Shown: piece after piece, positions 1 to 11,119 of the stretch
Numbering within the stretch: position 1 is the stretch's first letter
Layout of the letters: each line of letters begins with the position of its first letter
Translations under genes and position numbers: made by a program
Assembly (NCBI GenBank): GCA_004352715.1
Contig: SCFE01000008.1
Coordinates: 1,062,453-1,126,452 of the forward strand
Length of the DNA: 64,000 nt
Source: Hofstenia miamia
Taxonomy: Eukaryota; Xenacoelomorpha; Acoela
Direction of reading: 5' to 3'
The notes under the pieces: model-generated
What the model was told of the DNA's origin: nothing
What the model saw: only the letters and a program-made list of their open reading frames with translations
Database searches by the model: none

Positions 1-950
1 ACCCTGCACCTCTGTACTGCCTTACTTGTCCTGATCTTCCCTATTTGCTTCCTAATCTTTGCCACTTTTTTCTCAATTCATCTTTCCTATGCTGGTTTTC
101 TGTCTCCCTTATCTTCTTGTCGCTTTTTCTTTTCAGAACTCAAATATACCTGCATAGACTAAGCTATTTACTTCTTTGCATACTTAATGACAATAATACA
201 CTACACTCCTTTGAAAATTTCGTATGATCCTAGATAATGTGCACACACACAAATTCCCAGGAAACATACACTACACAATTATGTATGTATATGTTACTAT
301 TATTTTGTAAATATTTTTTTAGTTTATAGTCTTGTACTAAAGATTTTTTGCAATAAATTGCTTTTGACTTTTATTTATGAAGTGAAATATAGCCACTAAA
401 AATTAGACAAAGAAAGAAGTCCAAAAAAATAGTAATTTTCCCATTTTCAGAACCTAAACTGTAAATGCGCGGACTATATGAGCTTCAAATCTGATAAACA
501 TGAGAGCATCATTTAGCCCTAACTATTTCTTCTTCAGTAGAAAGTCAGTTCAACCTTCATTACTGTGCGCACCATAAGCAAGTTTTGAGATTTTTGTGAT
601 TGGGCTATATTATAAAATATAGATGAGCCATGTAAATATTAAATTATAAGTGAAGGGAAGACATTTCTCTAATTATTGGTGTTTTTGGATTTTGGACACT
701 TTTATTAGTTCAATAGTTCTAATTACTTATTTTTCAAGAAATTTTATTGATTTTAAAATCTGCAGGATAAGTTGCAATATCCACAATTGCAGAGAATAAC
801 AATAGCAATTGCGCAACACAAGAAATGTTGTATAGGGCGTGAGATATTTAGGAAATTTTATAGATGGATTTCTATTAAAATACGCTTTTTCTCACCTCCT
901 TCAAAGATAAAGAAGTTAAAATGTATACTTTAAGGTAAAACGCCATCACC
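1..950. other. AT-rich sequence with no recognised gene
   Basis: The first 230 bases are pyrimidine-rich and give only a low-complexity hydrophobic ORF (45-227, rich in L, F and S), which is the expected shadow of T-rich DNA. The rest is AT-rich with stops in all frames. I see no exon, RNA gene or transposon end here. Confidence 0.5.

Positions 951-951
<1 letters not shown>

Positions 952-981
<30 letters not shown>
952..981. repeat. (TA)n microsatellite
   Basis: An uninterrupted run of TA dinucleotides abuts the left end of the mariner derivative that follows. Mariners insert at TA, so the run is a natural target and blurs the exact left boundary of that element. Confidence 0.9.
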
Positions 982-1539
982 GGTTGTCGCATAAGTTCGT
1001 TCGTTTTTATATATTTACCGAAAAAAGTCAAATGCAAATATCTATTATTTATTTAAGAAAAAAATTTAATCAACAATATGTAATATAAATGTCTAGCAAC
1101 AGTTGCGTGATCATATCCTATTTTTTGTTCAAGCTCTCTTGTGGATAGACGAGGATCCTCGTAATCAGTTGATTTAAGGTCTCTTCATCAAAATCTGATG
1201 GTCTTCCTGAACGAAATGCATCTTCCAGATTGAAGTTCCCATCACTGAACCATTTTTGTGCAGTTCTTACAGTTATAACTTCCTCTCCATAAACCTCGCA
1301 GATCTGCCTGGCTGCATCAACTGCACATTTTTGTTGATTAAATTGAAATAGAAGATGTCGGAAATGAAGTTTTTTTTCCACTTGACATTCCATCTAAAAT
1401 GGGCGGAAAACCGTTTAGGTGAAAAAACAAATTAATAAGAATAAAAGTGTCATAGAAAAATTCTTCCATCAAAAAAGACACAAGACATTTAATATAAAAA
1501 GAAATATATTAAAACGAACGAACTTATGCGACAACCCAA
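979..1539 (-). mobile_element. Internally deleted mariner (Tc1/mariner) element, non-autonomous
   Basis: The two ends are near-perfect inverted repeats: the left reads GGTTGTCGCATAAGTTCG from 982, and its reverse complement ends at about 1,539, followed by TA. The right terminus, read inward, begins TTGGGTTGTCGC, the usual start of mariner ends. The element is about 560 bp, against roughly 1.3 kb for a full mariner, and keeps only the 5' part of the transposase gene. It is a deletion derivative that would depend on transposase supplied by another copy. Confidence 0.9.
1118..1393 (-). pseudogene. Mariner transposase N-terminal fragment
   Basis: The 91-residue ORF starts MECQVEKKLHFRHLL and carries the mariner paired-like helix-turn-helix region: FNQQKCAVDAARQICEVYGE, then TVRTAQKWFSDGNFNLED and a GRPSDFDEE stretch (the GRP motif links the two DNA-binding helices-turn-helices in mariners). 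The catalytic DDD domain is entirely missing, because the element around it is only about 560 bp. It may still bind its own terminal repeats but cannot catalyse transposition. Identification rests on motif order and on the flanking inverted repeats. Confidence 0.88.
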
Positions 1540-1559
1540 TACATACATCCTTCCTCAAC

Positions 1560-2990
1560 AAATATTGTGTCAAATTCTATACTCTCTACTTATGCCTTTC
1601 ATTCTTTTAAATTCAGCCACGTGATTCCTTATTCAACAATATTAATCACTCAGTTGAATGCTTTTTTTGCTCTGACCCTTATGAACTCCACGTTATTGGA
1701 TTTTTCTATATCTCAATCTCTATCAATTTGTCACATTCTCAACTCTTTTCCAACTTATATGATGTATCTGTCTACTTTCTTCTTCTCCGTTCTTCACTGG
1801 TCTTAATTTTGTCTTCCTTGACATTTTCTCTATCTAATATCTCTACTCAGCAACCCATACAAATTTTTATTATTTACTAAGGGATTATAATTCTACAATC
1901 TTTTTTCAATTCATCATTATTTCTTGATTCATTATCTGTCTTCCCTTTTCATGATTTGCTGCAATTTTTTTACACGGTTAAACTTTTTATTCCATGCAAA
2001 AGACGTCGGTGACGACATTTCTTTTACCCTTCCCATTCCGTTTATATTCATATTAAATTGGTTCCTTAAGTGGGTATCTATTCACCCCTCTGGCAATCCA
2101 GATTTACAGAGAAATGCCTCACACTTTTATTATCTAACTCGATCAAACTAGACAAAATTTCTTCCGTGGCTTTCTTTTGATACTTCTCTCATTTCGCACA
2201 AACTGATCAAATGACTTTCCATAAGTAAGTCTCTTCCAGCTACTCCTGAGTTTAACAGTAAAGTTGCACATTCACCTAAAATAATGTCGAACCTTTCATA
2301 TTTCAGCTTGCGTTAATAGAAATGCTTACATTTATTACATCCGGCGAGATGCTTATGTATAAACTAGGCATGCAAAATTATAGACCCATATGTGCAGACT
2401 TAAATTTTTATTTTAATGGAAATTCAAATTTCAATTTTTGACATTTTTTAAAATAAATTGCAATTATGCAAATTATTTATCATAGGCTGATTATATTTTG
2501 CACACATATTAACAACAAGTTTCTATAAATACGCAAAAGTTTTGCACAATTAAGGCAACAATTCACATTTCCATGAAAAACATTAACAAAATAATGTAGG
2601 GGTGCCACTTTTTTGTGTGATATTTTTCCCGAGTTTTTTTGTATTTATTCATATACATCTTACTCTTAATTTTAGTTAAAGATTTTGGAAGCCTTTACTT
2701 TGGAAAAAGTTGCCTTTTAAAGAAACTATCTTTTTGATAATCAATTCAAAGGACACACTAATTCAACCAGGTAGCTTATTTTCAATTTTTTTCTCTGAAT
2801 TTTATAACTAAAGAAGAAAACCAACAACACGGCAGCAAGTTTTCATTACATTATTTAGTAAACTCCGACGAATTTTTGAACGCTTTAGCATTTAAAAGCC
2901 ACATTTATTTCAATTTACCCAAGGATAACTCGCAATATGTGTCTAGTAAGTTTAAGAAACTCCTCGTTGTCTCCTTCGTTTTTGGAAATT
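1560..2990. other. Non-genic sequence, pyrimidine-rich then AT-rich
   Basis: From 1,560 to 2,160 the plus strand is T/C-rich and gives two low-complexity ORFs (1567-1806 and 1924-2151) without recognisable motifs. The minus strand is purine-rich with many stops. From 2,160 to 2,990 there is AT-rich sequence with nothing recognised. Confidence 0.4.
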
Positions 2991-3012
2991 ATTTTATGAC
3001 AAGCTAAACTAA

Positions 3013-3663
3013 AATGTCCTTAGAACTTCCACCTCAGGTTCAACATCGTATGACCAAATCTAAAAGCCAACTAGTCGAATTTACGGAAAATTAGACAAGC
3101 TAGAAAAACAAGTTTCTTTATTCCAACCTGTTACCTTTCCTACTAAACTTACAACCGTTCTTGAGAATCAAATTTCTCGAACATCTTCTAATATAAGACG
3201 ACGATGCACCACTGCTCTCTCTCTCTCTCTCAATGATCTTCGCCTTTTTCTTTCCAGATGCTCAGCTAAATACTAGCAAAGCCCATAATTCTGATTTAGA
3301 CCCTAAAAGACGTAATGATAGCGGTAAAAGGTCAAAGACTTTACCTTTCAACAAAGAATTAATAAACTTTGCCAATCTGTTGAAATTGTAAAACAACCGC
3401 AAGACCTAGAGTACATATGCTATGGCAGGGTCATCACAACTGAAATTGAGACTTCTGCTTACCTTACTCGTGAAGATCTTTCGAATGTAAATTGGAATGA
3501 TACCAGAATTCTCGAACTCCTTCAACAAATTTGCCAACTTTTTAGCGCCAACATTATAAGTAATGGAAATCTAAATGACAATGATCACTCTCTGCTGTAC
3601 TCGAACTCAGCTCACGTCTCTTTAAATTTTAAAAAACTTTTCAGTTCAAAAACAAACTTATAA
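3013..3663 (+). pseudogene. Unidentified degenerate coding-like stretch
   Basis: Less AT-rich than its surroundings and open in consecutive pieces that change frame. One piece starts MSLELPPQVQHRMTKSK near 3,014. Another near 3,090-3,270 reads LDKLEKQVSLFQPVTFP and continues into an arginine- and serine-rich part with a CT microsatellite. A third at about 3,385-3,663 is open for roughly 90 codons and contains TREDLSNVNWNDTRILELL. I do not recognise the family. A decayed transposon ORF1 or a decayed host gene are both possible; the frame changes argue against a working gene. Confidence 0.3.
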
Positions 3664-3959
3664 GAACTTTTAAATTCGTCAGCATCAAATTGGCGTGGGT
3701 GTATCATTAACCCAACAATTGTCCTCGACAAACATTGAATCGAACTTTAATCGGCATTCATTGGTGATTGGTTAACAGATTAAATTCTGGTGGCGTCATT
3801 TAGTTTAATTTAAGTTCTTGTAAATATGGCAACAGATTCGTCTGTTGCGTGTTTTTAATTAATATTATACTGGTAGTTGTATAAATAGGTTAACTTGTAC
3901 GCATTTGTTACAAGAAAACTTCTTATTCTTAAATCAACTTTGCTGCAATTTCTAAACGT

Positions 3960-4490
3960 TTTCAAATATAATAATCTGTGCAGTACAAATAAACAAATTA
4001 AAAAATTTGGCCTAAATTTGGTAGGAATATTCTTTGTCATTGCAATGCTGGTGGCTTTTCCAATTAAGTAGGAAAATGAAGGATTGTTTAACATAGGATC
4101 ACTCCATTTCACTGGTGCCTTACATAACCTGGGACAGGCTTTTGTGAGATAAACGAGAACAATGCAAGAAAAGCTAACATCAAACTCAGAAATTTCCGCG
4201 TAAGCACTACATCGCCAGCAAATTTAAAAAATAAATTCCACACTCAAATAATATTCTTCCAATAAGAACTTTAACTGTGACTATATATTTTTTCTCAGTG
4301 CTACTCGATACTGAATGAATATTTGGTATAAGTGGTGTTCAATAGTGCAGGTTTTGTGAACCATTTTTGTTGAGTTAAATGAAATGTTCCCCACATAATA
4401 ATAGCGGTGCCATCGTGATGAGCGCTATTTCCATAATGCGGATCATGTGGAAGGTAAGTAATCCTAATGTTTGAGACAACCTTCAAACAT
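3960..4490 (-). pseudogene. Possible exon remnants of an unknown gene
   Basis: Two minus-strand pieces look coding by composition. One (about 4,300-4,490) contains DPHYGNSAHHDGTAIIMWGT. The next downstream (about 3,990-4,130) contains KWSDPMLNNPSFSYLIGKAT and is preceded by a plausible acceptor (CCCAG). They could be consecutive exons separated by a short intron, but neither matches a family I can name. Confidence 0.22.
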
Positions 4491-4499
4491 TTTTTCGCA

Positions 4500-5980
4500 G
4501 TGGTTTGCCATCTACGCTTCTACACAGTGCGTGACAACAGTAAACGAATTATCTGTTTAGCAACTTCGTTTTTGTCTACAACATTACTCAGTGAACAGCA
4601 TTTAATTTTGATTATTATTGGAATGTTGAAAATTTCTTAAAACTCATTATAGCCTCATGTTTGTTAGTCAAATTTTTCTTGCCGGGGCCGTCATTTAAAC
4701 ATTTTAGGTACGTTTGTAATGTCTCATGTAATGAGAATTTAAATAGAGTTTTGTCTATTTCATTATCTATAATATACTTTTCACAGTAGATCAGCTATGA
4801 TTCGAATATGCTTCACATTCCTCAAAGTAACATCTTGAATATCCATTATTAGTTCAACCCTTATGCCATGTTTAATTCAAATCTACAGGTCTGACGCAGA
4901 TTATAGTCAAAGCGCTTTTCTGGGTTTGTTGAATTTTGAATTTGCTAATTGATTTTTTTCATTTTTAAATTTAAATAGCAACCCTAAAAATCGAAACTGT
5001 TTGCCACATACATTTACTATTTGTGTAATAAACTAAAGTGCTAATATCATAAAGGGAATATAACTAAAAATATAATATTAACATTGTAATATAGAACTTA
5101 AGGAGGTCTAAAGAATGCTGAAAAGAGCTAACGAATTGAACAATAATTGACAGAGTACTAGCAGTCTAAATATATAAAGTTGAGAGCTAAAATATAAAAT
5201 GTGAAGAAAAAACAAAGAAGAATGCTATAATGTATAAGGATGAGGTTATCCAAATATAGTAGATGCACTATTTTGTATTAAATCTTTAACAATAGATATA
5301 AGTCATTGTAGTAAAGCTCAAACTGGTGGAAAAGTGGCAAAAAAACAAAGGGTAACTGTTGTTTAAATGGAGCAATGAGGAAGACAAAACTGCAACTACA
5401 TGAAAACCCTTATCATCTGAAGAACTCCAACAAATGAAATGATGAGGAAATGAAGTACTCTAATCTAAAAAAGTGATTTGTTTAAAATTGCATAACTAGA
5501 TTAAAAACTTTCACCATCCCTCCCATTTAGTTATTATAAATAAATAATATTCTAAGAAAGTGAAATTTGGAAAATGATCTAAATAATTCTTACCAAAATT
5601 GCAAAAGGTGACTGCTGTTTAAATGGCCAAGCAAAATGATGAAAACAATGAAACAATTGAGTAAAACAAGAAAACAATATAATGTGATGAAATTGAGAAT
5701 GAAATTCTTCAAAATAAGCAGAACTTAGAAAGCATTAATGCTCGACTCTGAAAAAAGTTACATTTTTGTTAATTTGTTAATAGTGTCAGTGACTGTTCCA
5801 GTGGCCTGATCTAATGTATAATTTATATAATGCTTTTCCTGAACAGGTCTGCTATGACACAAAAACGACAAACTTCATCCCTTTCACTATCTTTTCGGCA
5901 AGCCAATGCTAAATGTTGGCTATTGTGCCACACCACAATGTTGGCACAATGTCGTCTTTCACAAACTTTTTAAAAAATTT
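4500..5980. other. AT-rich, no recognised gene
   Basis: No ORF of interest. Two loosely similar purine-rich segments (around 5,330-5,420 and 5,585-5,650, both containing a run like CTGTTTAAATGG) suggest an old repeat. Nothing else is recognised. Confidence 0.4.
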
Positions 5981-5982
5981 TG

Positions 5983-7332
5983 TTAAAATGTCCCTGGAGA
6001 TTTGAATGTGGCATCCGGTTTGTGAATTAAAAAGTAGTGTACTCCTTCTGTTTGGTTAATTTCTCTGTAGATCTTTATCTTTTTAGGCGCAGTAAGGCCC
6101 GTTAAATTTTTTCTTTTTGTAAAGTATTCTTCTGAAATAGGATCTGCAAACTTGCTCCTATTGTTTTTGTAATAGGAGATGAATAGCAAAAACATATTTA
6201 ATGGTAATCGTAAATGTGCTTTGCCAATTTGCTTTTCCTTGTGCTGGTTGACTGATATTGTAATAAACATTGGAGGTTTTGAATGAAGTATCATGAATTC
6301 TTCAAGTGATTCCTTTGCCCGCATAAATTAATACATTTGAATATTAACAGGAACTCCTGCACGATGACCAGATATTATATAGGCAAGAATGATTAAATGA
6401 TATGTCGCATCCCTTAAAAATTCCGCATTGACATCAGATTCTTTAATAAGGAGAATTTTTGACTGAAATCTTTACTCTCTGTTATGTACTGCTTAGTATA
6501 TTCTATGGGTATCATCTCTTACATTCTACCCTCCTTTGCTACATTTTCTTGGTCTTTCCGTTCTTTTTGGTAAAAATTTTGAAATTTCACTAAATCATTC
6601 ATAAGTATAAATCGAGCTTCAGCAGTCATAGCATCAGACTTAAAAGGAAAATTTGTAAAATAATCTCTAACTGCCTTAATATATGATCCGGCAGACCCTG
6701 CACTTAGTTTCTCTTTATTTATCAGAGCGTAAAATTGCATGGTTGGAGCTTCGTGACATGAATTCAGCTATTTCTTCAAAGAGTAGTTCTCATTCTCAAA
6801 TTCAACATGATTGCATAATAGTATCTTGCATCTTGACCACATGCCTTTTGCTTTTTTTAAATCATATTGTTCATATTTCACGAGGAACTTGCAAAATTGA
6901 AAGCCTTAGTTTTCACGGTTTTCCAATTGCTCATTGTAATCATCTGCAATTTTGAGAATGTTTATGCCTGGAACCAATTTGCATCAACTTTTGAACAATT
7001 TCCATACACATTTAGCTGGGCAGCACTGCATTTTTTCATTGGACTTTTTGTTAAGCAAATGAAATTCGTCTTTGTATCTAGCACATGCCTATCTAGCTGC
7101 ACAAATACCACTTTACATGGAGGGCATTCCCTCAATTTTCTGCGAGAGAGGCGCTTATTTTGTTGCATGCTCCATAGTGTGTAACAAATAATCCTAAATT
7201 ACGCAATAACTTATCTGCTCTACAATTATTGTGGACTTTTTCTAAATGAATTAAAAAGTTTCGATAATTTGTGTGTGTGCTGCAGATTGAACAGCAAATA
7301 TCAGCTCCAACCACACCAGGAATCTGAGACAC
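5983..7332 (-). pseudogene. Degraded tyrosine-recombinase (Crypton-like) element
   Basis: Read on the minus strand, four blocks follow in order. First, a C2H2-type finger (CCSICSTHTNYRNFLIHLEKVH, 7132-7332). Second, a Cys-rich motif ECPPCKVVFVQLDRHVLDTK (6962-7168), characteristic of animal zinc-finger/tyrosine-recombinase proteins. Third, a helical core-binding-like block KLSAGSAGSYIKAVRDYFTN (6519-6740). Fourth, a catalytic-like block, where YHLIILAYIISGHRAGVPVN (about 6,340-6,410) carries the SGHRxG arginine motif, followed by SVNQHKEKQIGKAHLRLPLN (5983-6324). Frame changes and at least one stop separate the blocks, and I cannot see the C-terminal HxxR...Y part. It is therefore a dead copy; the family assignment is by motif order only. 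Confidence 0.5.
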
Positions 7333-7819
7333 AACTTCTTAATGTTCATAAACATCATCAGCCTCTTTTGGAATAAGTGAAGCGAAATTTGTGCACAATG
7401 TGCAACCTTGGATGTTAAAGCATGATCTAAAAAACACGTGATTGCATGTGTTCTCAGTTATCAGATTAGCTGCAAATAATCTGCATTTGTGACAAAATGG
7501 TTATTTTGTTGGAGCATTAGATTTTATTTGTTCACAATTATGAAATTCATCACATTGTTTTGTTTTCAGTAGTATCAATGAACAATGGCTTTTTGGCAGA
7601 GAAGTGGTTTAAAGAATAAATTGTTGTGGCAAATACTGAACTGGAATTGGCACATTAAAGAAATGATTAACTATAAAATTTATACATCTATGGCCCATTT
7701 GACCAATTGTCTGTTTGGTCTCCTCTTAGCCTATAGAATAATGCAAGGTCTTCAAATATTTTAAAAAGTTTTTCAAATATAATTGAGGTGGAGTGGTAAC
7801 CAAGATGAGGATCATAGTG

Positions 7820-8060
7820 TATCACAATGTTATACTTCTCTGAACAGCCTTTACCAACAACAAAGCATGAATATTGATGAAGTTAAATTTAATAAGATTC
7901 TTGATGTTTCAAAGGAGTTGAATAACTTTACATTGTCATTGTCAGAAAACATACATCCCATATTTTTAACACAGTTTTCTATTACAGATTCAGGTAGCGG
8001 TTTTTAAAAGTCATTGATGGGGCAGTAATAACAGCATTGGGAACATCACTCTGTCCAAAA
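7820..8060 (+). repeat. Inverted-repeat partner of 10,030-10,260
   Basis: This segment, including the ORF piece MNIDEVKFNKILDVSKELNN, recurs in reverse complement at 10,030-10,260 with scattered substitutions (there KMLDVSKELNNFTSSSSENI). The pair faces each other across about 2 kb. It may mark subterminal parts of one element or two copies of a repeat; no family is recognised. Confidence 0.7.
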
Positions 8061-8199
8061 TTGAGAACAGTTTCAAACTGATACTTCAATTTTCTTTTCT
8101 CGAATTTCTTCATGTTCACATGCTCAACTGTGAGCTGTTGATACATAATTAAATCATTGGTTCTAATGCTTTTCAACCTTGTGAATTGCAGTTTCTTTT

Positions 8200-10030
8200 G
8201 AACTAAATATGAATAATATTTATCTAAGCCAGCATACGCATAGCATATAGCTACATCATTTTACAAAATTTATTCTAAATTCTATGTAATACCATACTAT
8301 ATTTAAGAAATACAACTATTTCAAATAAACATCAATAGCTAGTCATATAAACTATGCAAATTTTATAATATAACAAATATTAAAAAATACCTGTGGCTTT
8401 TCTCATCATACTAAAACACGGCAAAATTTCTTAGCTAAGTATTAATTCTAATTATAATATACACACACAATATTTAAATAACATCAATTAGATTATCTAT
8501 TAAATACTAAATCTTGTTAAATGAACTATTGCACATTTCAAAAACAGGTCAAACATTTTCGGCCCAACCCACCTTAAATGATATATTGACCTAACCAGTA
8601 TTCCAAAATTTTATCCAACTTGCTCATTTGGCACATTTAAAGAACATTTAACATGCCTAGGAACAATTCAAAAACTAAAGCTAATTAAATGAATTATTTA
8701 AAATGACAGAACTTGATATAATATTAAGAAAATGAATATCCTCAGTTTATCAATTATGTAATTAATTAATTTCACCATTTCTTAGTGACTTCATTTAAAG
8801 AAAAAATCATTTCACTTAACATGGACCCACCAAAAAGTGTACCGGACTTGATCCACATGTCATCTCAACCAATTTCCTACCCTGGTACTCATTATGAACC
8901 ATTACATATCAATATGTGGCGCCTCTTGTGATAACATTTTCATATCAATATGTGGCGCCTCTTGAGATAAACCATTACATATCTATAAATATGCATCTAT
9001 TTCTCAGATCCTATTCATGATTGCTGCCCTGACATACATACTAGAATTATTCTTAGCATAAAATTCATGAAAAATTTGCAATCACCAAAATAAATCGCAA
9101 ATTGACATTTAGCCATTTCACGCCAATATAATACTAACAATAAAAAATAGAAATAGTTTGTTTGCTAAAATCTATATAGAAATTAAATAAAAATACAAAT
9201 ATTAACAAATTACAACAGAAAAAGATTAAAAATATATGTATGAACACCAAAATTTATTTGTAAAGGGACTTCTTCTTTATTGAGCACTGATTTGCAAATT
9301 TATTTTGTACTCATCAAATAGTGTTACTATGTACTTAAAAATATAGTAAATATCAATGCAGCCCAATCCTTATAAGTACTATTAATAGATATCTAAGTAG
9401 TAGATATCCTCCCAAAAAAATTCTAAATCTCAATAATTAGCCTGAAATTGTTTAACTAAAATGGGTGCTAGAGCCTTAGTTTTTAACAGTCCTAAAAGTA
9501 GAGCAATACCCGGCGTAATTGGAACTACTTAGAAAGACTTAGAAGCTTGAAGTTCTGAAATCCACTTTTTTCAATTTTATTTTAGATATTCATTATTGTG
9601 CAGATCAGATCATCATGTAATCTACTAAAAAACCATTCTAAATGTGATAATGGGTGTCAGAATGTATTTCTGAGGGTTAGGTATCCCCCTAAAATTTTTA
9701 AATATTTGAAAAATTATATCTCTTAGTTGGACATGAGGCAGGCTTGAGGCGAAGTATTGGCAAAAATATTCAAAAACTGGCTATTAGACAACACTGCATT
9801 CAAGTAAACATAGATGGAGTGGATGCTATACAAGTTATTAGCAATGTGTTGAAAAATAAGTCTCTGAATTTTTGATACAAATTGTTTTCATGTAAAGCCT
9901 CGGGTCCATATTTGATTTGATTGCATTTGTTGCTAATGCTCTGAGTATTATTCATTAAAAAACTTTCCAACCACTATATAACACTAGTGTGCCTCTAGAA
10001 AAGTTTGTCAAAGTTGGTATATTCTTTTTA
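8200..10030. other. AT-rich sequence without recognised gene; a short tandem repeat
   Basis: A unit of about 34 bp containing CATATCAATATGTGGCGCCT occurs twice in tandem (about 8,907 and 8,941). The rest is AT-rich with no exon or transposon end that I can identify. Confidence 0.5.
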
Positions 10031-10260
10031 GATTTTGGCTCATAGTGATGCAATTCATTTGAACAGGTAAATTTTGTTAATATTTGGTCACAATACTGTT
10101 ATTGCTCCCCAATCAATGACTCTTCAAAGCTCCTACCTGAATCTGTAGTAGAAAACTGTGTTAAAAATATGTGATCTATGTTTTCTGAGGATGACGATGT
10201 AAAGTTATTCAACTCCTTTGAAACATCAAGCATCTTATTAAATTTAACTTCAGAAAAAGA
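10030..10260 (-). repeat. Inverted-repeat partner of 7,820-8,060
   Basis: Reverse-complement copy of 7,820-8,060, ending about 50 bp before a TRRAP exon. Homology is visible along the whole ORF-like segment and its flanks. Confidence 0.7.
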
Positions 10261-10312
10261 TCTAAACGCTATCAAGGTTTCAAGTGTCTCATATTCATCT
10301 TTTGTTGTTTAG

Positions 10313-10500
10313 GTACAACTGAGTTGATGACTTATTTGATTACATTGATGAAGGGTAGGATAAAACTCATGAACACTGAAACTAAGAAAACATTCTTCAG
10401 TATTATTCTATTCACATTGATTGAGAAATCACCAGATCCTAAAATGCTTAATGCTATCGTTAAATTCGTAGAGAAAGAAAGAGGGGATGAGGGATATTTA
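10313..10500 (+). pseudogene. TRRAP: TRRAP exon outside the palindrome (left copy)
   Basis: A plausible acceptor (TTTGTTGTTTAG) precedes an open stretch reading GTTELMTYLITLMKGRIKLM, then TLIEKSPDPKMLNAIVKFVE. TRRAP has a closely similar helical-repeat segment (an SLIEKSP motif followed by a VVKIVEEW-like helix) some 300 residues N-terminal of the next exon block present at 12,700. Strand and order fit the left TRRAP copy, but the intervening exons are missing and a hAT element occupies 11,120-12,420. After EKER the frame runs into a stop at 10,504, so the exon is probably truncated or lacks its donor. I infer a relic of the same locus. Identification is by recalled similarity of about 55 residues. 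Confidence 0.65.
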
Positions 10501-10509
10501 GTTTGAAGA

Positions 10510-11100
10510 GAGGGAATGAACGAAACTTCGCGAAAACGAGAAGGCAAAAGAGAGCGAACTTCAGGGAAACCAAACATTTTGAAGAAAAACTAGTAGAAAC
10601 TGATGAAATGAAACGCAATGCAAAAATGCAAGAAAACCGAGTCCAATGACATATTTGTGAGCATTCACGTCATGTAAAGTTGTGTTTACAGCTTATCAAT
10701 GAAGTATAATACTTCGAATTTGAGCGCTCAAATACGACAAATTCAGCTGTAAACAGGTGCTAAGTACGATCAGTTATTAAAACTAATGAAATCAAAAGAA
10801 TGCATAATAATTGCACTAATACTGCTGTAAACACTTGAAAGATGAACATATTTGCACAATTGAGATGAACGACGCTATCATTCCTTAACGAGTAGACAAT
10901 CAATTACAAGTTTCAATTGAGATTAGTCAGCTGTAAACGCTGTATCAATCAGGGTGGAAAACGTGTCACCTTTTTAAGCCGGCCTGTTTGCTATGGACCC
11001 ACGACATGACCCGTCTAAACCTGCTCATCACCCAACCCTATTGAAAAAAGGATAACTAGCAGAATCACTACAAAAATGTTATTTAACATAAATGAATAAA
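10510..11100. other. No recognised gene
   Basis: A purine-rich stretch just after the TRRAP exon (10,505-10,640) might be residual coding sequence but has stops. The segment 10,985-11,040 is less AT-rich (ACCCACGACATGACCCG) and could hold one end of the hAT element that follows; I could not pair it with an opposite end. Confidence 0.35.
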
Positions 11101-11119
11101 TGCAATAAAAAAATAACTA

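Noticed and set aside
45-2151. Hydrophobic ORFs at 45-227, 1567-1806 and 1924-2151 as genes
   Set aside because: They are shadows of pyrimidine-rich DNA, with leucine/phenylalanine/serine-rich low-complexity products, no motifs and no gene context.
7820-10260. Inverted pair 7,820/10,030 as terminal repeats of one element
   Set aside because: Neither copy has a defined end or target duplication, and the spacing includes unrelated AT-rich DNA; kept only as a repeat pair.
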